NCBI GenBank assembly: GCA_029246545.1
Contig: JAQWMX010000008.1
Coordinates: 62,001-126,000 of the forward strand
Reading direction: 5' to 3'
Length of the DNA: 64,000 bases
Source of the DNA: Gammaproteobacteria bacterium
Lineage (GTDB): Bacteria > Pseudomonadota > Gammaproteobacteria > Pseudomonadales > Pseudohongiellaceae
Under the pieces are notes generated by a model, which was not told the DNA's origin, did not search any database, and saw only the letters and a program-made list of their open reading frames with translations. Made by a program: the position numbers and the translations under genes. How positions within the stretch are numbered: position 1 is the first letter of the stretch; each line of letters opens with the position of its first letter. Of this stretch, positions 16,658-25,949 are shown one piece after another.

Positions 16658-17140
16658 ATGGATGCGCAATTTACAAAAAAGGTTTTCACCAGCCCTGTAC
16701 ATTTTCTAGCCTTCGGTTTTGGCAGCGGTTTATCTCCCAAAGCACCGGGTACTGTTGGTACTGTGGTTGCAGTATTTCTATATTTGTTGTTGTCACAATT
16801 GCCTCTGCTAGCCTATTTAGGAATGGTATTAATCACTTTTTCGCTTGGAATATATATTTGTGACCGCAGTTCTAAATTACTCGGCGTGCATGATCATGGC
16901 GGTATTGTCTGGGATGAGTTTGTTGGCTACTGGATTACCATGCTGTTAGCCCCCAATGGATGGGAGTGGATAGTCATTGGATTTATTTTGTTTCGACTCT
17001 TTGATATTTTGAAACCATTCCCGATTAATTATTTTGATAAACATGTGCAGGGGGGCTTGGGCATTATGATCGATGATGTCATAGCCGGCGGATTTGCCTG
17101 GGTTTGCTTGCAATTAATTGCGTTTGGAGTTGCTGTTTGA
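16658..17140 (+). CDS. pgpA: Phosphatidylglycerophosphatase A
   Basis: Inner-membrane lipid phosphatase that removes phosphate from phosphatidylglycerophosphate to make phosphatidylglycerol. The 160 residues include [19 protein letters not shown], the acidic [12 protein letters not shown] motif, [12 protein letters not shown] and [14 protein letters not shown], with about three to four membrane helices. The ATG at 16658 is preferred over the in-frame TTG at 16652 that overlaps the permease stop. In most relatives pgpA directly follows thiL; here the exporter operon separates them. Confidence 0.93.
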   Translation: MDAQFTKKVFTSPVHFLAFGFGSGLSPKAPGTVGTVVAVFLYLLLSQLPLLAYLGMVLITFSLGIYICDRSSKLLGVHDHGGIVWDEFVGYWITMLLAPNGWEWIVIGFILFRLFDILKPFPINYFDKHVQGGLGIMIDDVIAGGFAWVCLQLIAFGVAV

Positions 17141-17583
17141 AGATCTGGGTTGACGCAGATGCTTGTCCTATAGTCATCAAAGAAATATTATTTAAAGCGT
17201 CTGAAAGAACGCAAACGGAATTAACCCTAGTTGCTAATCAAGCTATAAAAGTCCCTGGTTCGCGCTATATCAAATCAATTCAAGTTCAAGCGGGATTTGA
17301 TGTGGCAGACGATGAGATCGTCAAGTTAGTAGAAGAAGGTGATTTGGTTATTACTGCCGATATTCCATTAGCTGATGAAGTGTTAGAAAAAGGTGGGCAG
17401 GCTTTAAGTCCGCGAGGGGAGCTCTATACTTCAAACAATATAAAAAGTCGTCTGAATATGCGTGATTTTATGGATACAATGCGGGCCAGTGGTGAGCATA
17501 CAGGAGGTCCACCACCATTGAATCAGGGTAACAGACAGCAGTTTGCAAATCATTTAGATAAGATACTCTGTAGCGCGGATTGA
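17137..17583 (+). CDS. yaiI: YaiI/YqxD family protein (DUF188), putative NYN/PIN-like
   Basis: 148 residues starting at TTG 17137, which overlaps the pgpA stop (TTGA). This start gives the family's usual opening [17 protein letters not shown]; an in-frame ATG at 17104 would lie inside pgpA and adds residues without family likeness. Other family segments are [44 protein letters not shown] and [20 protein letters not shown]. The acidic residues fit a PIN-like nuclease fold as suggested for the family, but no activity is established. It is co-transcribed behind pgpA. Confidence 0.88.
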   Translation: MKIWVDADACPIVIKEILFKASERTQTELTLVANQAIKVPGSRYIKSIQVQAGFDVADDEIVKLVEEGDLVITADIPLADEVLEKGGQALSPRGELYTSNNIKSRLNMRDFMDTMRASGEHTGGPPPLNQGNRQQFANHLDKILCSAD

Positions 17584-17613
17584 TTGAGTAAGGTTTAGTC
17601 TATTTAGATATCT

Positions 17614-18521
17614 TCAAGTATCTAATTGATACTTAATAATATCATCGCCTGCTTGTTTAGAAGACTGCCCTATAACAATTAACCCCTCTATAGTAAGCGG
17701 CAATTCCTCTCGTCTTAAATAGATTTCTTTTTGCTTATGTTGTGTGACATAGGTTCCATTAGTACTGGTATCACACAGTATGAATTTGCCTCGTCTATAA
17801 ATTATCTGGCAATGATCTCTAGAAGCAAATTCGCTTTTTATAAAAAGGGAGGAAACCCCGGTGTTTCTGCCAATAGTAAAAGTTCCAAAATTACTTGGAA
17901 TGATAAGCTCTTGATTGTTATAAATTAATATTAACTTATTTAATTTTCCTGCTTTAGTGAAATCCTGTATACCCATATGCACGGTAACGTCACTAAAATT
18001 TTCTTGAGTTTTTTGTTCCCAGTGTAAACGAAAAATTTTCGTTTTAAGTGTATGCCCTTTTAAAACTACATTGTCATATTCATAGCATGATTTCTGAGTA
18101 ATCAGGTTGAGAGAGTTAAATGCATTTTTGGAAAGTAAAATTTTCCGCCTTTAGCAATACTGGTCAAGTAGGCGGCATTATTGACAGTTTCACCAAATAG
18201 ATCATTATTCTCACGAATAATACCGCCTGTATCTATACCGATTCTTAATGTAAGAGGAAAATCTGAAGACGAGTTTCTGCAAGTTTCTTGCATCTCCATT
18301 GCGGCTCCTGCTGCATGATCACTTCTATCAAAGTAAGTCATGACTTCATCGCCGATGGTTTTAATGACTATTCCGTGATGCTTGGAAGTAACATCAGTCA
18401 ACATAGAAAGCACTCTTTGTATAAGCGCATTTGCTTTGTTGTCGCCTAGCTTTTTATAAAGTGGCGAGCTGCCTGAAATATCGGCAAACATTACGGTACT
18501 GATAATTTTTTCAGTGGGCAT
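17614..18521 (-). pseudogene. Class III nucleotide cyclase-FHA protein split by a frameshift
   Basis: Two leftward frames encode one expected protein. The first (18521 to 18102) is a class III cyclase domain: metal-binding Asp14 (MFADISGS) and Asp58 (KTIGDEVMTYF), then ETVNNAAYLTSIAKGG. After GGK the frame ends early with unrelated residues. The other frame continues from the same point as ILLSKNAFNSLNL, through a short linker containing FRLHWEQ, into an FHA domain (IGRNTG, ASRDHCQI, TSTNGTYV). One extra base in the AAAATTTT at 18137-18144 would restore a protein of about 302 residues. The residue corresponding to the transition-state Arg is Tyr118, so catalysis would be doubtful even when intact. 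The FHA part has an internal Met but no clear ribosome site. Confidence 0.8.
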
Positions 18522-18627
18522 AATAAACTATAACAAAATTAGATTATTAGGGTGTTATTTCTAACTATACGTTAGAGAGGATTAGTGCATCAAGTTAGGT
18601 ATAGGGAAATAATTTAACTAGAAAACA

Positions 18628-20442
18628 TTATTTACTTTCTTTTGTAACCTTTGCTCTTCTAGGTTTTCTATTTGGTTTTTTTTTCGATTTTCCATCCGAG
18701 CTGGGGGTAGATTTTTTTTTCTGATCATCTCCAGGCTTATATTCCGAAATATGCGTTTTTTTTCCGCCAATAAAAGTATTTTTTAAATGTTGAAGAATTT
18801 CTTTTGGCATGCCTTCTGGTAAATCAACCACACTATAGTCTTCGAATATATTAATACGCCCTATGTGTTTGCTTTCAATTTCTGCTTCATTCGCTATTGC
18901 GCCGATAATGTTGCCAGGTTTCACTTTGTGTTCGTGGCCAACTTCAATTCGGTAACGTTGCATTCCAGTCTCTATCTCTTTTAAAAACCGCTCGTTGTTG
19001 GTACGTTTTTTAGATCGAGTCTTGTCAGAGCGGGGTCTGTCATTACCGAATTTTTCATTTTCACGTTTTTCAAAGCTTTCTTTTTTAGATTCTCTTTTAG
19101 TTTCTTTCTTTAATAACAGAGGTTTATCGCCACGTAAAAGTTTGGCTAAGGCTGTAGCAATGTCCATAGCTGGGACATTATGTTCTTGCTCGTATTGTTC
19201 GATAATACCGCGGAATAGTTTCAAGTCATCTTCACTAGCGAGTGTGTCGCTGATGTCTTGTTTAAATTTCGCAATACGTTTGTTGTTGATGATTTCGGTG
19301 GAAGGCAACTCCATTAATTCAATTTTGCTACGAGTTGCTCTTTCAATTGCTTGCAACATTCTTCTTTCACGTGGCGCAACAAACAAGATGGCATCACCCT
19401 CTCGACCTGCTCGCCCGGTTCTTCCAATACGGTGAACATAAGCTTCAGTATCATAAGGAACATCATAATTGATGACATGACTTATGCGTTCGACATCTAG
19501 TCCGCGAGCTGCAACGTCTGTGGCAACCAAGATATCTATTTTTCCTTGTTTAAGTTTTTGTATAGTACGTTCTCGTTGGTTCTGTGGGATATCGCCATTA
19601 AGCGCTGAAGCGGCATAACCACGAGCAGAAAGTTTTTCTGCTAGTTCTACTGTGACTATTCTTGTTCTTACAAAAACTATTATGCCATCAAATGTTTCAG
19701 CTTCTAATATACGTGTCAGTGCATCTAATTTATGCACACCACTCACAGGCCAATAGCGTTGGCGGATAGTTTCAGCAGTGCTGGTTTTAACTTTGATAGT
19801 AATTTGTTTAGGTTCGTTCAAATATTTTTCGGCGATATGCCGAATCTGTTTCGGCATAGTGGCAGAGAATAAAGCGGTCTGATGTTGTTCAGGGCATTGT
19901 TCAAGTATCCATTCAACGTCATCAATAAAACCCATACGAAGCATTTCATCAGCTTCATCTAATACCAAAGTAGACAGTTTATGTAATTGCAAAGTGCCTT
20001 TGCGCATATGGTCCATTACGCGGCCAGGCGTTCCTACGACGACATGAACGCCACGTCGAAGGGCTCTGATTTGCCCTGTATAATCCTGGCCGCCATAAAT
20101 AGGTATTACGTGGAAATCTTTTATGTAAGATGCATAGCGCTGAAATGCTTCTGCAACTTGTATCGCTAATTCACGAGTAGGTGCTAGAACCAGTATCTGT
20201 GGTTCTTTTTGTTTGAGATTTAGATTAGCTAAAAGCGGTAAAGCGAAGGCGGCTGTTTTGCCAGTACCAGTTTGTGCTTGGCCGAGTACATCATGACCCT
20301 CAGCTATTAGCGGAATAGTTTCTGCTTGGATAGGAGTGGGGTGCTCATAGCCTAATTCATTCAAGACTTTTAATAGTGAAGGATTAGTAACGAGCTGTTT
20401 AAACGCTATTGCTGGCGTTTCAGTTTTGGACGTTTCTGTCAT
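18628..20442 (-). CDS. deaD: ATP-dependent RNA helicase DeaD/CsdA
   Basis: DEAD-box helicase used in ribosome assembly and mRNA turnover, especially in the cold. The 604 residues have all core motifs: Q motif HPTPIQAETIP, motif I AQTGTGKT, Ia PTRELAIQV, motif II VLDEADEML, motif III SATMP, motif V ATDVAARGLD and motif VI HRIGRTGRAG. A C-terminal DbpA-type RNA-binding domain follows (about 490-560; YRIEVGHEHKVKPGNIIGAIANE, read in part), then a strongly basic tail rich in Lys, Arg and Ser. This arrangement separates DeaD from RhlE and SrmB. It appears to be a single gene, with about 140 bases upstream for its promoter. Confidence 0.93.
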   Translation of the reverse strand: MTETSKTETPAIAFKQLVTNPSLLKVLNELGYEHPTPIQAETIPLIAEGHDVLGQAQTGTGKTAAFALPLLANLNLKQKEPQILVLAPTRELAIQVAEAFQRYASYIKDFHVIPIYGGQDYTGQIRALRRGVHVVVGTPGRVMDHMRKGTLQLHKLSTLVLDEADEMLRMGFIDDVEWILEQCPEQHQTALFSATMPKQIRHIAEKYLNEPKQITIKVKTSTAETIRQRYWPVSGVHKLDALTRILEAETFDGIIVFVRTRIVTVELAEKLSARGYAASALNGDIPQNQRERTIQKLKQGKIDILVATDVAARGLDVERISHVINYDVPYDTEAYVHRIGRTGRAGREGDAILFVAPRERRMLQAIERATRSKIELMELPSTEIINNKRIAKFKQDISDTLASEDDLKLFRGIIEQYEQEHNVPAMDIATALAKLLRGDKPLLLKKETKRESKKESFEKRENEKFGNDRPRSDKTRSKKRTNNERFLKEIETGMQRYRIEVGHEHKVKPGNIIGAIANEAEIESKHIGRINIFEDYSVVDLPEGMPKEILQHLKNTFIGGKKTHISEYKPGDDQKKKSTPSSDGKSKKKPNRKPRRAKVTKESK

Positions 20443-20581
20443 GAAGCTGCCTTAAATGATAATGGCTGGAAAATTATTTCCTTAGAAAGGGCCTTAAAAG
20501 TGTCTTTGTTAGAAAGGGCTAATCTGAAGGGGCGCGAATTGTACCGCTTAAGGACTTAATTAGCTATGAATCTGTACACTG

Positions 20582-21286
20582 TTATTTCTGTAAATAGTGT
20601 AAGCGCCTGCTTTGCGGAAATTTTTCTATTGCATAACGCAGCATGGCCCTAGGCATTATCTGATAATGCTTATTGAGGAATGCTTCTTCTCTGGAAAGAT
20701 CTTGATTGCCAATTTCACGCAACATCCAGCCGCTTGCCTTGTGTATTAAATCTTCATCATGATTCAGAATATGCTCAACCAGTGTAAGTGCAGTTTCAAA
20801 CTGCTGACGTTTTATGAAATAGAAGGTAGCAATTATAGCTATTCTTCTTTCCCATAGATGCTTGGATTTAATTAGCTTAAATAAAGGAAGGTGATCTTTA
20901 TCAAGCAGGTATGGACCAACGATTTTGTGTGCAGAACTATCAACAATATCCCAGTTATTAACATAGGCCGTATTCTTTAAATAAAGTTGGTAGATGGCAA
21001 GTTGTAATTCGGAGTCGGCTCTTTTAAATTTTTCAGATAATAAAATTACGGCTGCCAGTCTTACTTCGTGGAAGGGCGAATGTAGAAGCACTTCGTTTTG
21101 TACCAGAGACATTGTCATCCATTGCTTCACGAAGCCGCGAATCACCGGCACTCTTACACCAAGGAATATATCACCTTCGCCATATTCACCTTCGGCTGTT
21201 TTAAAAAATCTTGATGAATGAGAGGCAATGTTTATATCAGCTTTTTCTTGTAAAGCGCTCACTGCTTGTTTAGCTGAAATTCCCAT
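20582..21286 (-). CDS. AlkD-like DNA alkylation repair protein
   Basis: 234 residues of HEAT-like helices matching the DNA_alkylation/AlkD family: YGEGDIFLGVRVPVIRGFVKQW, HEVRLAAVILLSEKF, NNWDIVDSSAHKIVGPYL, LWERRIAIIATFYFI and HKASGWMLREIGNQD. AlkD removes bulky or charged alkylated bases without base flipping; the WD and R residues that contact DNA in AlkD appear in NNWDIVD and WERRIA. The gene follows uup by 15 bases on the same strand, so the two are likely one transcript. An alternative role as a non-catalytic HEAT protein cannot be excluded. Confidence 0.85.
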   Translation of the reverse strand: MGISAKQAVSALQEKADINIASHSSRFFKTAEGEYGEGDIFLGVRVPVIRGFVKQWMTMSLVQNEVLLHSPFHEVRLAAVILLSEKFKRADSELQLAIYQLYLKNTAYVNNWDIVDSSAHKIVGPYLLDKDHLPLFKLIKSKHLWERRIAIIATFYFIKRQQFETALTLVEHILNHDEDLIHKASGWMLREIGNQDLSREEAFLNKHYQIMPRAMLRYAIEKFPQSRRLHYLQK

Positions 21287-21301
21287 GTCGATTAGATAGC
21301 G

Positions 21302-23185
21302 TTAGGTTGTCTGCTCATCCTCAATTTTTGTCCAACGTTCAAAATAATGCTCTAAGTGTTGTTGAGCTTTGGAGAGTTGCTCTAAAATTACATTGGTTTT
21401 TTCGTGATCTTGGTCATAAAAATCTGGCTGGCTAATTTGCTTCTCAAGTTTTTCAATTTCTTGTTCGCATTTTTCTATCTGTAGTGGCAATTGTTCCAAC
21501 TCTCGTTTTAGTTTATAGCTTAGTTTTGGTGCTGAATTTTTACTTATTTTCTGAGTTTCAGATTCCTTTCGGGGTTTATCCAAGGCAAATGAACCACCTT
21601 GTCTTAACCAGTCTTCGTAGCCGCCAACATATTGCTTAACCTTCCCATGATCTTCTCCACCTTCAAAAGCTATGCAGCTGGTAACGACATTGTTAAGGAA
21701 TTCACGATCATGGCTAACTAGTAAAACAGTACCTTTAAAATTAATTAGTAATTCTTCTAATAATTCTAAGGTTTCCATATCAAGGTCATTGGTTGGTTCG
21801 TCCAAAACTAGAAGATTAGCGGGTTTGCTGAATAAACAAGCGAGAATTAATCGATTTTGCTCACCACCAGATAAAGAACGAACTTTTTGGCGAGCGCGAT
21901 CCGGTGTAAACAGGAAGTCTCTTAAGTAGGACATAACATGTAGTGATTTGCCGTTTATCTCGACATAATCACTACCCTCAGCAATAGTGTCATAAACGTT
22001 TTGAGCTGGATCTAGCTGTAACCTCAATTGATCAAAATAAGCAATTTCAAGTTTGCTACCGATTTTTACTTTGCCGTTACTGGGTTTTAATTCCCTTAAT
22101 AAAATTTTTAATAAAGTTGTTTTACCAGCACCGTTAGCACCAATAAATCCTATTTTATCGCCGCGCATGATTCGGCTTGAGAAATCATTGATAATTTTAC
22201 TTTCGCCAAAACTGTGCTCAATATGTTCTGCTTCTATAACCAACTTACCGGAAGACTCGGCCTGATTAAGTTTGATTTTAGCTTTACCTTGTACTTTTTT
22301 ACGTTGGCTGAATTCTTCACGTAAAGCTTTCAAGGCTCTAACACGGCCTTCATTACGGGTGCGTCTGGCTTTAATGCCTTGACGAATCCAAACTTCTTCT
22401 TGCGCAAGTTTTTTATCAAACTCAGCATGTGCTTTTTCTTCGGCGACTAATTGCTGTTCTCGAAATACTAAAAAATTTTGATAGTCACATTCCCAGGCGT
22501 TAATTTCGCCTCGATCGAGAATCATAATTTTATTCGCTATTTTTTGGAGGAATGCTCGATCATGAGTAATAAGCAAAATGGGGCCGGAGAATTGGCTTAA
22601 TTGTTTCTCCAGATATTCAATGGTCGGGATATCCAGATGATTAGTTGGCTCATCTAATAACAACACGTCAGGTTCATTGATAAAGGTTTTTGCTAAGGCA
22701 ACTCGACGTAACCAGCCACCAGATAGAGTGTTCATTAGGGTCTCCCCCGAAACACCTAATTTGCTGAGTGCACTATCAACCTTTTGTTGTATATTCCATG
22801 CCCCGGTTACTTCTATTTGTTTTTGTATGTCTGCCAGTTTTTCTAAGCTTTGTTGATCAGAAGCTGATAGTGATAAGTGGTTAAATTGTTTAATTAATTT
22901 TCCAGCATCAGCTAAACCATCAAGCACATAATCATAGACGGATTGGCTATCAGCGGCAGGCAGTTCTTGATTTAGAAAAGCAACCTTAATACCTTGCTGC
23001 TGCCAAAGTTCTCCACCATCAGGCTTGATGTGTTGGCCAAGTAATTTTAAGAAAGTTGATTTTCCTGCACCGTTGCGTCCAAGTAAGCCAATACGCTCGC
23101 CACTTTGAATGGAGAGAGAAACTTTCTCAAGTAAAACCTGCGGGCCATAAGCAAGATGAATGTCAGTTAAACGAAATAAAAGCAT
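21302..23185 (-). CDS. uup: ABC-F ATPase Uup
   Basis: Soluble ABC-F protein that acts on ribosomes and affects transposon precise excision. The 627 residues contain two ABC modules: Walker A GRNGAGKST and GANGAGKTT, signatures LSGGWLRRVAL and LSGGEQNRLIL, Walker B LLLDEPTNHLD and LVLDEPTNDLD. The linker is highly charged (RQGIKARRTRNEGR), and the C-terminus (about 545-625) is a coiled coil rich in Leu, Glu and Lys, the part known to bind branched DNA in Uup. That C-terminal coil and the GGWLRR first signature distinguish it from the window's EttA. It leads a likely two-gene unit with the AlkD-like gene. Confidence 0.93.
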   Translation of the reverse strand: MLLFRLTDIHLAYGPQVLLEKVSLSIQSGERIGLLGRNGAGKSTFLKLLGQHIKPDGGELWQQQGIKVAFLNQELPAADSQSVYDYVLDGLADAGKLIKQFNHLSLSASDQQSLEKLADIQKQIEVTGAWNIQQKVDSALSKLGVSGETLMNTLSGGWLRRVALAKTFINEPDVLLLDEPTNHLDIPTIEYLEKQLSQFSGPILLITHDRAFLQKIANKIMILDRGEINAWECDYQNFLVFREQQLVAEEKAHAEFDKKLAQEEVWIRQGIKARRTRNEGRVRALKALREEFSQRKKVQGKAKIKLNQAESSGKLVIEAEHIEHSFGESKIINDFSSRIMRGDKIGFIGANGAGKTTLLKILLRELKPSNGKVKIGSKLEIAYFDQLRLQLDPAQNVYDTIAEGSDYVEINGKSLHVMSYLRDFLFTPDRARQKVRSLSGGEQNRLILACLFSKPANLLVLDEPTNDLDMETLELLEELLINFKGTVLLVSHDREFLNNVVTSCIAFEGGEDHGKVKQYVGGYEDWLRQGGSFALDKPRKESETQKISKNSAPKLSYKLKRELEQLPLQIEKCEQEIEKLEKQISQPDFYDQDHEKTNVILEQLSKAQQHLEHYFERWTKIEDEQTT

Positions 23186-23315
23186 TTAAATTAAAGATCT
23201 ATTCTGTGAAAGTACGAAGGGCAGGCATTATACCTATTTAAAGTATTTAGACCTTGTTTCTTAAGATATACTTAATAGAAATATAAACAATTTTAAAGCA
23301 GCACGGGAAATAGAA

Positions 23316-24743
23316 ATGAGAGAATATTTAGAGTTTTATATTAATGGAGAATGGGTCGATCCAATTAAGTCGAATCCATTTAATGTCATTAATCCAGCGA
23401 CTGAAGCAGTGGCGGGGAAAATTAATCTTGGCACTAAGGCTGATGTGGATAAAGCAGTTAAGGCGGCCTCCGAAGCTTTTAATAGCTGGTCGCAAACCAG
23501 CAAAGAAGAGCGGCTGCAAGTGTTAGATCGTATTATTGAAGAATTTGAAAAACGCTTGCCTGAGATGGCTGAAGCTATTACCGAAGAAATGGGAGCACCA
23601 GCGTGGTTATCTGAGAGTACCCAAGCCGCACTTGGCGTAAATCATTTTAAAAATACCAGAACAGTGCTAGAACGCTTTGAATTTGAAGCCGATCGCGGTG
23701 GTAGTCATATTAGCCGAGAGCCTATAGGTGTTTGTGGCCTTATTACTCCCTGGAATTGGCCAATGAATCAAATCTGCGCCAAGACAAGTCCGGCTCTGGC
23801 CGTTGGTTGTACTGTTGTACTTAAGCCCTCAGAAATAGCCCCTTTTTCCGCGAAAATATTTGCTGAAATTATTCATGCCGCTGGTGTTCCAGCAGGTGTA
23901 TTTAATCTTGTAAATGGAGAAGGCCCAGAAGTGGGCCAAGCTATAGCCAAGCATCCCTTAGTTGATATGGTTTCTATAACTGGCTCTACTCGTGCAGGTA
24001 TTGCAGTTGCTCAAGCTGCTGCTCCAACGGTTAAACGTGTGCATCAAGAATTGGGTGGGAAAAGTCCCAATATTTTATTGGAAGATGCTGACCTAGAAGC
24101 AGCCGTTACCGGTGGGATAAATGCTGTGATGACTAATTCAGGGCAATCTTGTCGTGCGCCTACACGAATGATCGTGCCGAATAAATTAATGGATCAAGTT
24201 AGTGTGATTGCTAAAGAAGTTGCAGAAACTTGGGCGCCTGGAGACCCTAAACAAGACAGCCGCATGGGTCCGGTTATCTCTGATCAAGCCTGGGAAAAAA
24301 TTCAACGCTTAATTAAAAGTGGTATAGCAGATGGAGCGACCCTAGTTACAGGTGGAGATGGCAAACCAGATGGGTTGGAACACGGTTACTTTGTGAAACC
24401 AACAATATTTAGTCACGTTAATAACGAAATGGATATCGCACGTGAGGAAATATTTGGGCCGGTGTTAAGTATTATTGGTTATGACACTGAGGATGAAGCC
24501 ATCGAAATTGCTAATGATACTGATTATGGATTAGGTGGTTATGTTCAGAGTCAGGATTTAGATCGCGCTCGTGCTGTTGCTTCAAAAATACGTGCTGGCT
24601 ATATCAGCATTAATAACGCCGGAATGGATATTTCTGTGCCATTTGGTGGTTACAAACAATCTGGTAATGGTCGGGAATATGGTGATGAGGCCTTCGGCGA
24701 GTTCCTAGAATATAAGTCTTATCTCGGCTACAACCCGTCTTAG
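23316..24743 (+). CDS. NAD(P)-dependent aldehyde dehydrogenase
   Basis: 475 residues of the ALDH superfamily, oxidising an aldehyde to its acid. Seen: FYINGEWVDP at the start, the nucleotide-binding GLITPWNWPMNQICAK and VVLKPSEIAPFSA, SITGSTRAGIAV, the catalytic Glu in HQELGGKSPNILL (about residue 245) and the catalytic Cys in SGQSCRAPTRM (about 279), and EEIFGPVLSIIGY. The substrate cannot be read from the sequence; close relatives are annotated as broad aldehyde dehydrogenases. It precedes the deacetylase gene by 82 bases on the same strand, so a shared transcript is plausible. Confidence 0.9.
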   Translation: MREYLEFYINGEWVDPIKSNPFNVINPATEAVAGKINLGTKADVDKAVKAASEAFNSWSQTSKEERLQVLDRIIEEFEKRLPEMAEAITEEMGAPAWLSESTQAALGVNHFKNTRTVLERFEFEADRGGSHISREPIGVCGLITPWNWPMNQICAKTSPALAVGCTVVLKPSEIAPFSAKIFAEIIHAAGVPAGVFNLVNGEGPEVGQAIAKHPLVDMVSITGSTRAGIAVAQAAAPTVKRVHQELGGKSPNILLEDADLEAAVTGGINAVMTNSGQSCRAPTRMIVPNKLMDQVSVIAKEVAETWAPGDPKQDSRMGPVISDQAWEKIQRLIKSGIADGATLVTGGDGKPDGLEHGYFVKPTIFSHVNNEMDIAREEIFGPVLSIIGYDTEDEAIEIANDTDYGLGGYVQSQDLDRARAVASKIRAGYISINNAGMDISVPFGGYKQSGNGREYGDEAFGEFLEYKSYLGYNPS

Positions 24744-24825
24744 CTATCTTTAACTATTGTGCTCGCTAATACGTCGTTAAGATAAGTTTAAAAAAGAAAT
24801 AAAATGAAAAAAATTAGAAATTAAT

Positions 24826-25608
24826 ATGACAGCAAAAATTTGTTTCACCATGGACAATCTTTCTGATGCTGCTGATTTAGGTAGAGGAGTGATTGATAAA
24901 CCCAGACCTGCTGGTCAACGGCCTGCTTTAGACCAAGGCTTTCCAGCAATGCTAGATCTTTATGATCGATACGGCGTGAAAGTCACGCATTTTCTGGAAG
25001 GTTGGAATGGTGAAGCGCATCCTGACATTGTTGAAGATTTGGTAAACATGGGCCATAGCGTTGGTATGCATGGCTGGCAGCATGAAGCGTGGTCGGAGTT
25101 AAGTCTAGAACAAGAAATAGAATTAATGGGTAGGTCAACTGATGCCTTACATCAAGCCTCAGGTATTAAGCCTACAGCGTTTAGGGCGCCTGGCGGCAAA
25201 CGTACTGCGAATACCCTTAAGTTGCTTACTGAATTTGGCTATTCGATTGATTCAAGTTTGAATGATCAAGGCGAAGACGGGGGAGAAATTCAGGCGCTTA
25301 CTGAAACGCTTTGGCATGTTCCTCATCTAGAAGCGACCATAGATGCTCGGCAGTGGCTGCAAAAATCGATACCTGCAAAAGAAGTGGAATTATCTTGGCT
25401 TAAAGTACTCGAACAAACCCGAGAAAAAAATGGATTTTTATTGTTTATCTGGCACCCACATGTCATGGGCGTTAATGCAGATTACTTAAAAGTAGGAGAA
25501 AGTATTCTGCATTCGGTTTCTCAAGAAAAAGAATTCGAGATTGTTACTTTGCAGGAACTAGTTGCTGAGAAAATGGCTGAGCAAACAACAGAGCAAGCAA
25601 AAGTTTAA
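24826..25608 (+). CDS. Polysaccharide deacetylase (NodB-like) family protein, cytoplasmic
   Basis: 260 residues with the carbohydrate-esterase family 4 layout: motif 1 CFTMDNLSDA (residues 6-15), FLEGWNGE, motif 2 HGWQHE (HxxxH metal site), motif 3 RAPGGKRTANTL and a late HPHVMG. No signal peptide or membrane segment is present, which is unlike cell-wall deacetylases. The usual second Asp of motif 1 (TFDD) is Asn here. Together these suggest a small-molecule amidohydrolase rather than a wall enzyme; that is inference. Its last four bases overlap the convergent lipoprotein gene. Confidence 0.8.
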   Translation: MTAKICFTMDNLSDAADLGRGVIDKPRPAGQRPALDQGFPAMLDLYDRYGVKVTHFLEGWNGEAHPDIVEDLVNMGHSVGMHGWQHEAWSELSLEQEIELMGRSTDALHQASGIKPTAFRAPGGKRTANTLKLLTEFGYSIDSSLNDQGEDGGEIQALTETLWHVPHLEATIDARQWLQKSIPAKEVELSWLKVLEQTREKNGFLLFIWHPHVMGVNADYLKVGESILHSVSQEKEFEIVTLQELVAEKMAEQTTEQAKV

Positions 25609-25919
25609 TCTGGAATGCAGCGATAAAGCGCGTAATCTTGTTCGCCATTAACGACTGCAGAAGTTGCAACAATGGTATCGTCTCCACGTTCAGCTGCTTG
25701 GTTTCTAGCTAAGGCTTGTAGTTCAAGCAATACATTACTTGCTGCACGTTCTAAAATAACTCTGTCTATTACTTCAACGTGGGTTGTTCCAGTTTGCATA
25801 CAGGTTGATCCTAGTTGATCCGCAGTAACTACCCTGACGTTTGTGGCTTCTTCACTTAAATCTACCCATACACAACTGCATAGTGTCAGCATAGTTATTC
25901 CAATTAATAATAGTTTCAT
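25605..25919 (-). CDS. Small lipoprotein, DUF4156-like
   Basis: 104 residues beginning with a lipoprotein signal, lipobox LCSC with the modified Cys at position 16. The mature part (VRVVTADQLGSTCMQTGTTHV, then LELQALARNQAAERGDDTIV) matches the pattern of DUF4156 lipoproteins, which have two conserved cysteines, here in TCMQ and YRCIPD, that may form a disulfide. Location is presumably the outer-membrane inner leaflet. Function unknown. It lies 30 bases downstream of the zinc peptidase gene on the same strand. Confidence 0.75.
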   Translation of the reverse strand: MKLLLIGITMLTLCSCVWVDLSEEATNVRVVTADQLGSTCMQTGTTHVEVIDRVILERAASNVLLELQALARNQAAERGDDTIVATSAVVNGEQDYALYRCIPD

Positions 25920-25949
25920 AAAAGTTTCTCCTTTCTTTTCAGTTTTAGT

